From Holophaga sp. (GTDB lineage Bacteria > Acidobacteriota > Holophagae > Holophagales > Holophagaceae): a DNA stretch of 64,000 nt. The translations under genes and the position numbers were made by a program. Positions 49,179 through 55,959 of the stretch are shown here, piece by piece (positions within the stretch are counted from its first letter, which is position 1; every line of letters begins with the position of its first letter). The stretch is from the NCBI GenBank assembly GCA_016715205.1, contig JADKBC010000005.1, positions 124,001-188,000 on the forward strand, in the 5' to 3' direction. The notes under the pieces were generated by a model, which ran no database searches, was not told where the DNA came from, and worked only from the letters and a program-made list of their open reading frames with translations.

Positions 49179-49845
49179 CATCCTGAGGGTCGAGGACGTC
49201 AGCCTCGAAAATGCTGAGGGCCGCCTGGTCTTCCAACATCTGGATTGGAACCTGTCCGTGGGAGGATGCGCCCGGATCCACGGCGCTCCCGGCGCTGGCA
49301 CCTCTGCCTTCCTGCGCCTTTGCGCAGGCCTCGCCGACCCCGAGGAAGGCCGCGTGCTCCTGGATGGCGTTGCACTGTCGCCCTATGCCTTCTCCCATCC
49401 CTTTCTGAAAAAAGGAGGCATTGGCTGGGTGCCCATGGAAGGCGGGCTGCTGGTGAACCTGAGCTTGGGTGCGAACGTAGCCCTGCCCCTGCGTTTCCTG
49501 CGGGGGCATTCCCAGGTTCGCGCCGAGGAAATCGCCCTGGAATGGCTTGAAGCTGCCCATTTATCCAGCCGGGCCGAGGCCCGCCCCCATGCACTGGAAC
49601 CCCGGGAGCGCTGGCTGGGCGCCCTGGTGCGGGCCGCCGCTGCGGAGGCCAACCTTTGGCTTGTGGACCAGCCGCCCCCGGGCCTGGATCTTCAGGCGCG
49701 CGCCCAGGCCACCCGCCTCCTTCGCAACGCCGCTGCCAATCCCGAAACCTCTTTTGTAATTGCAGGCAATGCCGACGCCGGGCAACTCAACGCAACAGAA
49801 TTCAGAATCGAACAGGGCCGGATCGTGAGTGGAGGCATTCAGTGA
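49171..49845 (+). CDS. MlaF-like ABC ATPase homologue with degenerate catalytic motifs
   Basis: The 224-residue protein keeps the fold order of MlaF (SLENAEGRLVFQHLDWNLSVGG; LSLGANVALPLRFL; DQPPPGLD). It has lost nearly every catalytic residue. Walker A reads GAPGAGTS (38-45) with Thr44 where Lys is invariant. The Q-loop glutamine is missing (GWVPMEGGLL). The LSGGQ signature is replaced by LEPRERW (142-148). The Walker B glutamate is Gln167 (LVDQP), and the switch His is absent (VIAGNAD, near 200). The frame is intact, and it overlaps mlaE by eight bases and mlaD by four, so it is kept. It is likely a structural pseudo-ATPase, and an active ATPase may be encoded elsewhere. Confidence 0.85.
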   Translation: MGDILRVEDVSLENAEGRLVFQHLDWNLSVGGCARIHGAPGAGTSAFLRLCAGLADPEEGRVLLDGVALSPYAFSHPFLKKGGIGWVPMEGGLLVNLSLGANVALPLRFLRGHSQVRAEEIALEWLEAAHLSSRAEARPHALEPRERWLGALVRAAAAEANLWLVDQPPPGLDLQARAQATRLLRNAAANPETSFVIAGNADAGQLNATEFRIEQGRIVSGGIQ

Positions 49846-50810
49846 AATTCGCACGGGATGATGCCAGGGTTGGATTGCTCGTTGTAACAGCCGCCTTGAT
49901 TTTTGGAGGCATCCTGTTCCAGCGCAGCCTCCGCGCCCTGTTCAAAAAGGAAACGCCCATCCAGGTACGGCTGGAAAATGTTTCGGATCTGGTGGTGGGC
50001 ACAGAGGTCCATTTGCAGGGTCTGCGTGTGGGCCAGGTGAATGCCATCGAACCCACCCTGGAGGGTGTCCAGTATCACTTCGTGGCCAGCCTGGGCATCA
50101 GCCCCACCATCGTGCTGTGGAAGGGCACGCGGGGCGTGGTGGTCTCAAAACTGCTGGGCGGCGCCTACCTGGATCTGCAACTCCCCGACGTCAACGCCCG
50201 CACCCAAGTGCTGGAGCCCGGCGCGATTCTGGAAGGGGACACGGCGGGCTCCCTGCCCATGCTCATCGACCAGATGCAGGATTTTGTCCGCAACCTCAAT
50301 GGGGCACTCACGGACTTGCGCGGTTCCTTCAAAGAAAAGGGCCTCGGGGCCATCTTTGATCATCCGGATATCAAGAAGGCCCTCAAGGATCTGGATGCAA
50401 CCCTGCTGCAGGCCCAGGCGCTCATCCTCGCGGGTCAGCACACGGTGAAGGGCGTGGATGAAGCCCTGGGGCGGGACCTGGCCAGCCTGGAAAAGAGCCT
50501 GACCATCATCCATGGGCTACTGGAAAAACGCGGCGGGGATATCGACGAGATTCTCGTGAATCTCTCCATCGCCCTGAAACAGTTCAACGCCCTCAGCACC
50601 GAAGCCAGGGCCATGCTCAAGGCCGATGGCCCCGAATTCGAAGCCACCTTGAAGGCCCTGAATCGCAATCTGAGAAGCACCGAAGAGCTGGTGGAAATCC
50701 TGAAAGCTAAACCCAATCGCCTTGTCTGGGGCAAACCGAGCGAAAAGGAAAAAGAAGAGGCACGTCGCAAGGTGCAGGCGGCTCGCAGCGCGGAGCAGCC
50801 CAAGCCTTGA
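49842..50810 (+). CDS. MlaD/MCE-domain lipid-binding protein
   Basis: The true start is the GTG at 49842, with GGAGG (49831-49835) six bases upstream, overlapping the ATPase-like stop by four bases. The 322-residue protein has one N-terminal membrane helix (VGLLVVTAALIFGGILF). A single MCE domain follows (about 40-120: VRLENVSDLVVGTEVHLQGLRVGQV). The long helical C-terminal region (about 150-290) is predicted to form a coiled tube, and the tail is Lys/Glu-rich. MCE proteins form hexameric rings carrying lipids across the periplasm. It is longer than E. coli MlaD, closer to PqiB/LetB-type or actinobacterial MCE tails. Confidence 0.9.
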   Translation: MKFARDDARVGLLVVTAALIFGGILFQRSLRALFKKETPIQVRLENVSDLVVGTEVHLQGLRVGQVNAIEPTLEGVQYHFVASLGISPTIVLWKGTRGVVVSKLLGGAYLDLQLPDVNARTQVLEPGAILEGDTAGSLPMLIDQMQDFVRNLNGALTDLRGSFKEKGLGAIFDHPDIKKALKDLDATLLQAQALILAGQHTVKGVDEALGRDLASLEKSLTIIHGLLEKRGGDIDEILVNLSIALKQFNALSTEARAMLKADGPEFEATLKALNRNLRSTEELVEILKAKPNRLVWGKPSEKEKEEARRKVQAARSAEQPKP

Positions 50811-51273
50811 AGCGCACATTTGAATTTGGATTTCCCGCGTTGCCTTGAGTTCATGGCATTCGAGGCACCATTGCAGATCCTGTGTGCGCTTTGCAATCTG
50901 GGTTGAACCAGTGACACGCTTTACGCGGTCCCGCCTCCTGGCCAGATTCTTCAGTAGGGTTTGCCTTCCTTGGGTTCCACCCTGAGGTTCAGGTTTGGAC
51001 GGGTCGGGTCCTTACTGCCGCCTTGCCTGAGCTCCAGTCGGTGCCCTAAAAACCGAGTTCAAGCCCTCCAGGCCTGGGCGATGGCCTTGCGGGTTCCCTC
51101 CGAAACAGTCATGCTGGTTCCGTTACAGGTGTGTAGATGTTAATCGCCATGTGGATGAACCGAGAGTCGGCAGAAGCCTAAGGGGCCGCAGCCTCAGGTC
51201 TCGGCCCCAGCCTCTCCGCCAGGAATGCCCCTTCGAGGGGCTTGAGCGATGCTTCATCCAGGATCACCCCACC
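50811..51273. other. 463-base intergenic region before rsgA, no gene seen
   Basis: No open frame with protein-like features is found on either strand. Near the rsgA end it holds two short stems: GGGGCC (51182-51187) with GGCCCC (51203-51208), and GCCCCT (51227-51232) with AGGGGC (51236-51241, three-base loop). Neither is followed by a T run, so they look like leader structure rather than a terminator for the MCE gene. No known riboswitch pattern was recognised. Confidence 0.5.
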
Positions 51274-52392
51274 ATGACTTCACACACCGACCTTTCGATG
51301 GGTCCCAACCCCGTCTCTGAGATTTCTTTCCCTTCCCTGATGCCTTTTGGGTGGACCACCACCCTCGCCGCCATTTTTTCCGAACGTGCTGCCCCCATGG
51401 ATGAACCCGCCCGCGTGGTGGCGGCCACCCATGGACTTGCACTCCTGCAAACAACAACGGGTGAGATCTGGGGGACCCCCTCGGGTCGCTTCCGTGAACG
51501 ACTTAAAAAGGAGGCAACTGCCCTTTGCGCTGGGGATTGGATCACGATCCAACGAAGTGCGCAGGCCTCCAGAGCTCTGATGCTCGATCTCCTGCCACGG
51601 GGCTCCACGCTGATCCGCCGGGGGTCAGGCCCTGGCGCCAGACCACAGTGCCTGGCCTCCCATCTCGATGTGGTCCTCCTCCTCATGGGCTTGGATCGCA
51701 ATTTCAATCCCGCCCGCATGGAACGCCTTTTGGCACTGGCATGGGGCAGCGGGGCTCGACCAGTGGTGCTGCTGACCAAGGCAGATCTGGAGCAGCGTTC
51801 ACCTTCCTTTATCGCGCGGATCGAGGGCATCGCTCCCGGAGTCCAGGTGCTGGCCATTTCATCGGTTACGGGAAAGGGCCTCGAACGCGTTCGGGCCTGT
51901 GTTGGGAAAGGCCTTACGGCGGTCATGGTCGGCTCCTCCGGTGTTGGCAAGTCAACCTTGCTTAACGCCCTTACTGGTCAAGAGCTTCGGCGCACCCAGG
52001 AAGTGCGCACCACGGACGGCCGTGGCCGTCATACGACTTCACTCCGGGAACTCTTCCTGCTCCCTGGAAGCGGCTGCCTCATCGACACGCCCGGCATCCG
52101 CGAAGTGGGACTCCTTGCTGAAGGCGCTGATCTTGATCGTGCCTTTGCCGACATTTCGACCTTCGCGGCCCACTGTCGTTTCCGGGACTGCACTCACAGC
52201 TCCGAGCCCGACTGCGCCGTGCAGGCAGCCCTCGCCGAAGGCCACCTGGATGCCCATCGTTATGGAAACTACTTGCGACTCCGCCGGGAGGAGGCCTACG
52301 AGGCGGCCCGCAGCGATGAGCGATTGTGGCGCGAAAGAGAGCAGAAGTGGCGCCGCATTGCCAAGAGTCAGAAACATGTCCAGAAAGGATAA
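51274..52392 (+). CDS. rsgA: Ribosome small-subunit-dependent GTPase RsgA
   Basis: The start is set at the ATG at 51274 (AGGA about ten bases upstream); an in-frame extension to 51151 has no family-like sequence. The 372-residue protein has an OB-type N-terminal region and a circularly permuted GTPase domain. The G4-like motif VLLTKADLE comes before G1 GSSGVGKSTL and G3 DTPGIRE. The C-terminal zinc knuckle has Cys-Cys-His-Cys in HCRFRDCTHSSEPDC. RsgA checks 30S maturation. Only four bases separate it from the RNHCP gene. Confidence 0.95.
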   Translation: MTSHTDLSMGPNPVSEISFPSLMPFGWTTTLAAIFSERAAPMDEPARVVAATHGLALLQTTTGEIWGTPSGRFRERLKKEATALCAGDWITIQRSAQASRALMLDLLPRGSTLIRRGSGPGARPQCLASHLDVVLLLMGLDRNFNPARMERLLALAWGSGARPVVLLTKADLEQRSPSFIARIEGIAPGVQVLAISSVTGKGLERVRACVGKGLTAVMVGSSGVGKSTLLNALTGQELRRTQEVRTTDGRGRHTTSLRELFLLPGSGCLIDTPGIREVGLLAEGADLDRAFADISTFAAHCRFRDCTHSSEPDCAVQAALAEGHLDAHRYGNYLRLRREEAYEAARSDERLWREREQKWRRIAKSQKHVQKG

Positions 52393-52396
52393 AACC

Positions 52397-52759
52397 ATGT
52401 CCAGGAGCTCACGCCACCGGACGAATTCGTTTCCCCTAAATCAGCCTGGTGAGGCCTTCATTTGCGCACAGTGCAGCACCACTGTGCCGGGAGAAGCCCC
52501 GGGTACGAACCAGCGAAATCATTGTCCCCATTGCCTCAGCAGCCTCCACGTAGATGTGGCCGTAGGTGATCGGCGCAGCCTTTGCGCCGGCATCATGGAC
52601 CCCATCAGTTTGTGGGTCCGTCACGGCCAGGAATTGGCACTCCTCCATCGTTGCCGACGCTGTGGCTTCATCCGATCCAACCGGATTGCGGGAGACGATG
52701 ACCGTAAGGCGATCCGCAAGCTCTCAAAGCTGGTGCACGCCGCAGGCTGGTACCTTTGA
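52397..52759 (+). CDS. RNHCP-domain zinc-ribbon protein
   Basis: The start is the ATG at 52397 with AAAGGA seven bases upstream. The 120-residue protein contains the family-defining block QRNHCPHCLSSLHVD followed by VGDRRSLCAGIMDPI, and LLHRCRRCGF with NRIAGDDD. A first CxxC is in FICAQCST. Three CxxC-type pairs predict zinc ribbons. The function of RNHCP proteins is not established. The overlap-like spacing with rsgA suggests a role connected with ribosome assembly. Confidence 0.9.
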   Translation: MSRSSRHRTNSFPLNQPGEAFICAQCSTTVPGEAPGTNQRNHCPHCLSSLHVDVAVGDRRSLCAGIMDPISLWVRHGQELALLHRCRRCGFIRSNRIAGDDDRKAIRKLSKLVHAAGWYL

Positions 52760-52856
52760 AACGGGGCACGCAGGCCTTGAGTCCGCCACTGTTGGGATCA
52801 CTGTCTTCAGGTTGCCGTGATTCGACAGGCAGCCCTTTCGCTGGGCGATGCCAAGG

Positions 52857-54014
52857 TCAATGCATTCCTGAAGACCGGGAATCCGACGAAGGAGCCGCAA
52901 GCACAGCCCTGAGAAGCCGCTGGGCCGCCGCGTGAGGCGTCCGCCCCTGGCCCTTCAAGGCGACATCACTGTTGCAGAGGAGTGCCAGGGTCACACCCTG
53001 TTTCGGCAAATGCTGGAGCACCGCATTGAACCCAGGCACAAAGCCGCTGTGGCCCCAGGTCAAGCCAAGTTGCGATTGCCAGAGGATGGCGCCCAGGCCA
53101 TAGGTGGCTCCGTCCGGGAAGTCCGTCTTCACGCCGCTGTCCGTAACCATCCACCGCAGCCAGGGTTGGGGAAGCACCTTGCCCCCATAGAGCGCGGCAC
53201 CCCAGCGGGCCAGGTCTGCGGCGGTGCTGGCAAAGCCGCCACCTGCCCACTCCAATTGGGGGTTAAACACGTAACGCCCGCTTTCCACCACCTTTTGCGG
53301 CATGTGAAACATCGGGGGCAGGCTGGAATAGCCGGTCGGAAGCATCGGCAAGTCCCGGCGATCTGAGATAACAGTCTCCTTCAGGCCCAGCTCCGTCAAC
53401 AACGCCCGCTCCTGAGCTTCAAGCGGAATCCCGTAGAGGCGCTCCAGCACCATTCCCAGCAGGATGTAGTGGCTGTCCGCATAGCCAAAGCCTTTACCCG
53501 CCTCGAATAATGGCGCGTCGCCCAAGATGAACGCCAACCGCTCCGCCGGCGACCAGACCTTGTCAGGGGCCGCCACAATGGCCTTCCACACCGCCTCCTT
53601 TCCCACATATTCCGGCATTCCGGCGGTATGGGTGAGGAGGTGGCGCAGGGTGACAGTGGCAGCATTGGGGAGCCCCTGGAACCAGGGCTCACGGCCAAGA
53701 TGTTTCGAGAGGAGATCATCCAGCCCCAGCTGCCCCGCCGCTGCGGCGCGAAGCACCAGGGCCGCCACATAGGTCTTACCGATGCTGCCGCTGAACAGCC
53801 GGTGCTGCGGTGTCATCTGCGCCACCGTCTCCCGGTCTGCGACGCCAGAGGCCAAGGTCAGCATCCGCCCATCCTTCAGGATCACCGCAAGGCTCGCGCC
53901 CGGCATGCCGGAATCCCTTACCAGGGCATCCAGTGCCTTCTGGAGCGCGGCCTGGGTGGGATCAACGGCAGGTGCAGCGAGGGCAGGAATGCAAAGGAAG
54001 AGGGCGTGATGCAT
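52857..54014 (-). CDS. Serine beta-lactamase-fold hydrolase (class C / esterase family), exported
   Basis: The 385-residue protein has a short signal peptide (MHHALFLCIPALAAPA). The motifs SGSIGK (nucleophile Ser and general base Lys of SxxK), YADSHY at the YxN position and WGHSGFVPG in place of KTG are seen. GGAGG lies five bases before the ATG. The family covers class C beta-lactamases, D-aminopeptidases and esterases. Asp instead of Asn in the Tyr motif and HSG instead of KTG favour an esterase or peptidase over a true beta-lactamase. Confidence 0.88.
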   Translation of the reverse strand: MHHALFLCIPALAAPAVDPTQAALQKALDALVRDSGMPGASLAVILKDGRMLTLASGVADRETVAQMTPQHRLFSGSIGKTYVAALVLRAAAAGQLGLDDLLSKHLGREPWFQGLPNAATVTLRHLLTHTAGMPEYVGKEAVWKAIVAAPDKVWSPAERLAFILGDAPLFEAGKGFGYADSHYILLGMVLERLYGIPLEAQERALLTELGLKETVISDRRDLPMLPTGYSSLPPMFHMPQKVVESGRYVFNPQLEWAGGGFASTAADLARWGAALYGGKVLPQPWLRWMVTDSGVKTDFPDGATYGLGAILWQSQLGLTWGHSGFVPGFNAVLQHLPKQGVTLALLCNSDVALKGQGRTPHAAAQRLLRAVLAAPSSDSRSSGMH

Positions 54015-54279
54015 GAAACCTCCGGAGCACGGTCAGGCTTCGCATCAGAATGCCTGGGGGGAATTGGATTGTGCAGAGACAAAATGCCGAACGGCCGCCG
54101 TGGATTGCGCGTGGAGCAAGTCGCCCTTGATCCTCAGGTGGCCGGGAATACCGCAGCTTTTTGGTGTGTAATAATTCCCGCCACCCATTCTCCACCGATC
54201 GCCCGCGGAACCCATCCGGTTAGCGAAAACGGTGCCCGATCCTTTTACCTTCGCCTAGGATTTCTCTTCGGAGGGCTGC

Positions 54280-54624
54280 ATGTTCAAAGATCGGCTTTTC
54301 ATCGGCATCGGCGGCAAGGTTTTGGCTTTGCGCATCCTCGACGGGCAGGAAATCTGGCGACAACGCTTGGCTACCCTGGCGGGTGGGGTAACCAGCGTCG
54401 CGCTCATTGGCGATCGACTCTATGCCACCTGTTGCGGGGAATTGACTTGCCTGAATCCCGCCACCGGCCATATCCATTGGCGCAATACCTTGTCTGGAAT
54501 GGGCACGGGCTTCATTTCAATCGCAGGCAGTGATGCCTCCCCTGGCGCTGCCCAGGCTATGGCTGACACGACCTCCGCCGCTGCCATGGTCGCGATCATG
54601 GCGGCAACCACGGCCAGTACCTAG
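54280..54624 (+). CDS. Short PQQ-like beta-propeller repeat protein
   Basis: The 114-residue product has about two PQQ/WD-type repeat units (KVLALRILDGQEIWRQRL; ELTCLNPATGHIHWRNTL). It then ends in an Ala/Met/Thr-rich low-complexity tail (DTTSAAAMVAIMAATTAST). A whole propeller needs six to eight such blades, so this is a fragment, an unusual mini-protein or a partner for multimer assembly. There is no signal peptide. GGAGGGC precedes the ATG. It converges with and overlaps the YciI gene by four bases. Confidence 0.7.
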   Translation: MFKDRLFIGIGGKVLALRILDGQEIWRQRLATLAGGVTSVALIGDRLYATCCGELTCLNPATGHIHWRNTLSGMGTGFISIAGSDASPGAAQAMADTTSAAAMVAIMAATTAST

Positions 54625-54905
54625 AGTCGATCCAGATCTTCCACACCGATATTCGGCAACCAGGGCAGCAATTCATACTGCGCCACCCGGGCCTGGATGA
54701 AGGGGTCGCCATCTCTCACGGCATCCAGCGCAGCCTCATCCGGAACCCGCAGCAACAGGGCGCCGCCGCTGCGTGGATCGAGGGGTCCCGAAGCCAGGAG
54801 AAGGCCCTTTGCCTTCAATTCGCGCAGGTAGGCGCGGTGGGCATCCAGGACGGTAAGAATTTCTTCCAGGGGTTTGCGGTACCGAACAATGGCGATGGCG
54901 TACAC
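54621..54905 (-). CDS. YciI-family protein
   Basis: The start is the GTG at 54905, because a perfect AGGAGG lies six bases upstream and the protein then begins at the family's first strand (YAIAIVRYRKPL). An ATG six codons earlier would overlap that site. The 94-residue protein has the YciI ferredoxin-like fold motifs: LDAHRAYLRELKAKGLLLASGPL, with the conserved His, and DPFIQARVAQYELLPW. YciI proteins are small muconolactone-isomerase-like enzymes of mostly unknown substrate. Confidence 0.85.
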   Translation of the reverse strand: MYAIAIVRYRKPLEEILTVLDAHRAYLRELKAKGLLLASGPLDPRSGGALLLRVPDEAALDAVRDGDPFIQARVAQYELLPWLPNIGVEDLDRL

Positions 54906-54936
54906 GGGAGCCTCCTGAGGCATTTTCTCACCTCAT

Positions 54937-54969
54937 AAAAAGAGAGCGCGAAAATCGCGCTCTCTTTTT
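54937..54969 (-). terminator. Strong intrinsic terminator after carbamate kinase
   Basis: The perfect 14-bp stem AAAAAGAGAGCGCG (54937-54950) pairs with CGCGCTCTCTTTTT (54956-54969) around the loop AAAAT. It is T-flanked on both strands and so could work in both directions. It ends the arcC transcript and lies just upstream of the yciI start. Confidence 0.92.
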
Positions 54970-54985
54970 CAAAACAAGGCCTGGA

Positions 54986-55933
54986 TCAATCGCGAACGAT
55001 GCGCGTTCCCACGGTTTCGTAGGGATCACGACCCAGAGCCTCTGGGCTGGTGATCAGCACTTCGTGACCACCGGCCACAATGAATTGAATGGCGGATTCG
55101 ATCTTGGGGCCCATGGACCCCGCGGGGAACTGGCCGTCCGCCATGTGCTGGCGGGCTTCGGCAACAGTCATGCGGTCCACCCACTTCTGAGTGGGCTTGC
55201 CGAAATCGATGGCCACCTTGTCGACACCGGTAAGGATCACGTAGGTGTCCGCGCCCAACTGATCGGCCAACAGAGACGAGAGGCGATCTTTGTCGATGAC
55301 GGCTTCCACCCCCACCAGGAACCCGCTGGCATCACGGATCACGGGAATGCCGCCGCCACCGCCAGCAATAACGCAATGGCCTGCTTCGAGCAGCAGCTTC
55401 ACAGCTTCCAGTTGCACGATTTCCAAGGGTTTGGGTGAAGGCACCACCTTGCGCCAGCCGCGGCCAGCGTCTTCCTTCATGTGCCACTTCTTCTGCTTCT
55501 GCAGTTCCACGGCACGGAACTCGGTATAGAAGGGGCCAACAGGCTTGGTGGGGTTCTCAAAACCTGGGTCATCCTTGTCGACCACGACCTCCGTGAGGAC
55601 CGTGGTGACCGGGGTTTCGTGCTTGATATACTTCAACCGGTTGATGAGCATGCGCTCGATGATGTAGCCCATGGAGCCCTGGGTCATGGCATCGGCGATA
55701 TCCAGGGTGTAGGGCGGAATGCGGTTGGCGCCCGCCTCCTGCTGGATGAGGATGTTGCCCACCTGGGGACCGTTGCCATGCACCACGCAGAGGCTGTACC
55801 CAGCCTGAACCACGTTGGCGAACATCTCGGCGCACTCGCGGGCGTTTTCGAGCTGTTCTTCCTGGAGCCCCTGCTCTTTTTCCTTGAGCAGAGCGTTACC
55901 GCCGATGGCGATGAGAGCAATTTTTTTCGACAT
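54986..55933 (-). CDS. arcC: Carbamate kinase
   Basis: The 315-residue amino-acid-kinase-fold protein has the ATP/carbamoyl-phosphate motifs LIAIGGNALL and VVHGNGPQVGN. It also has CVIAGGGGGIPVI and VIDKDRLSSLLA, all diagnostic of carbamate kinase. It makes ATP from carbamoyl phosphate, or the reverse. No arcA (arginine deiminase) or argF-type gene is adjacent, so it is not in a classical ADI operon here. Its product pathway, for example allantoin, agmatine or purine fermentation, cannot be assigned. Confidence 0.95.
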   Translation of the reverse strand: MSKKIALIAIGGNALLKEKEQGLQEEQLENARECAEMFANVVQAGYSLCVVHGNGPQVGNILIQQEAGANRIPPYTLDIADAMTQGSMGYIIERMLINRLKYIKHETPVTTVLTEVVVDKDDPGFENPTKPVGPFYTEFRAVELQKQKKWHMKEDAGRGWRKVVPSPKPLEIVQLEAVKLLLEAGHCVIAGGGGGIPVIRDASGFLVGVEAVIDKDRLSSLLADQLGADTYVILTGVDKVAIDFGKPTQKWVDRMTVAEARQHMADGQFPAGSMGPKIESAIQFIVAGGHEVLITSPEALGRDPYETVGTRIVRD

Positions 55934-55959
55934 GGGATTCCCAAAAGAAAAAAATCATA

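Noticed and set aside
51899..52759. 286-codon frame starting inside rsgA and including the RNHCP domain
   Set aside because: The part overlapping rsgA is out of frame with the GTPase motifs and has no family features. The real start is at 52397 with its own ribosome-binding site.
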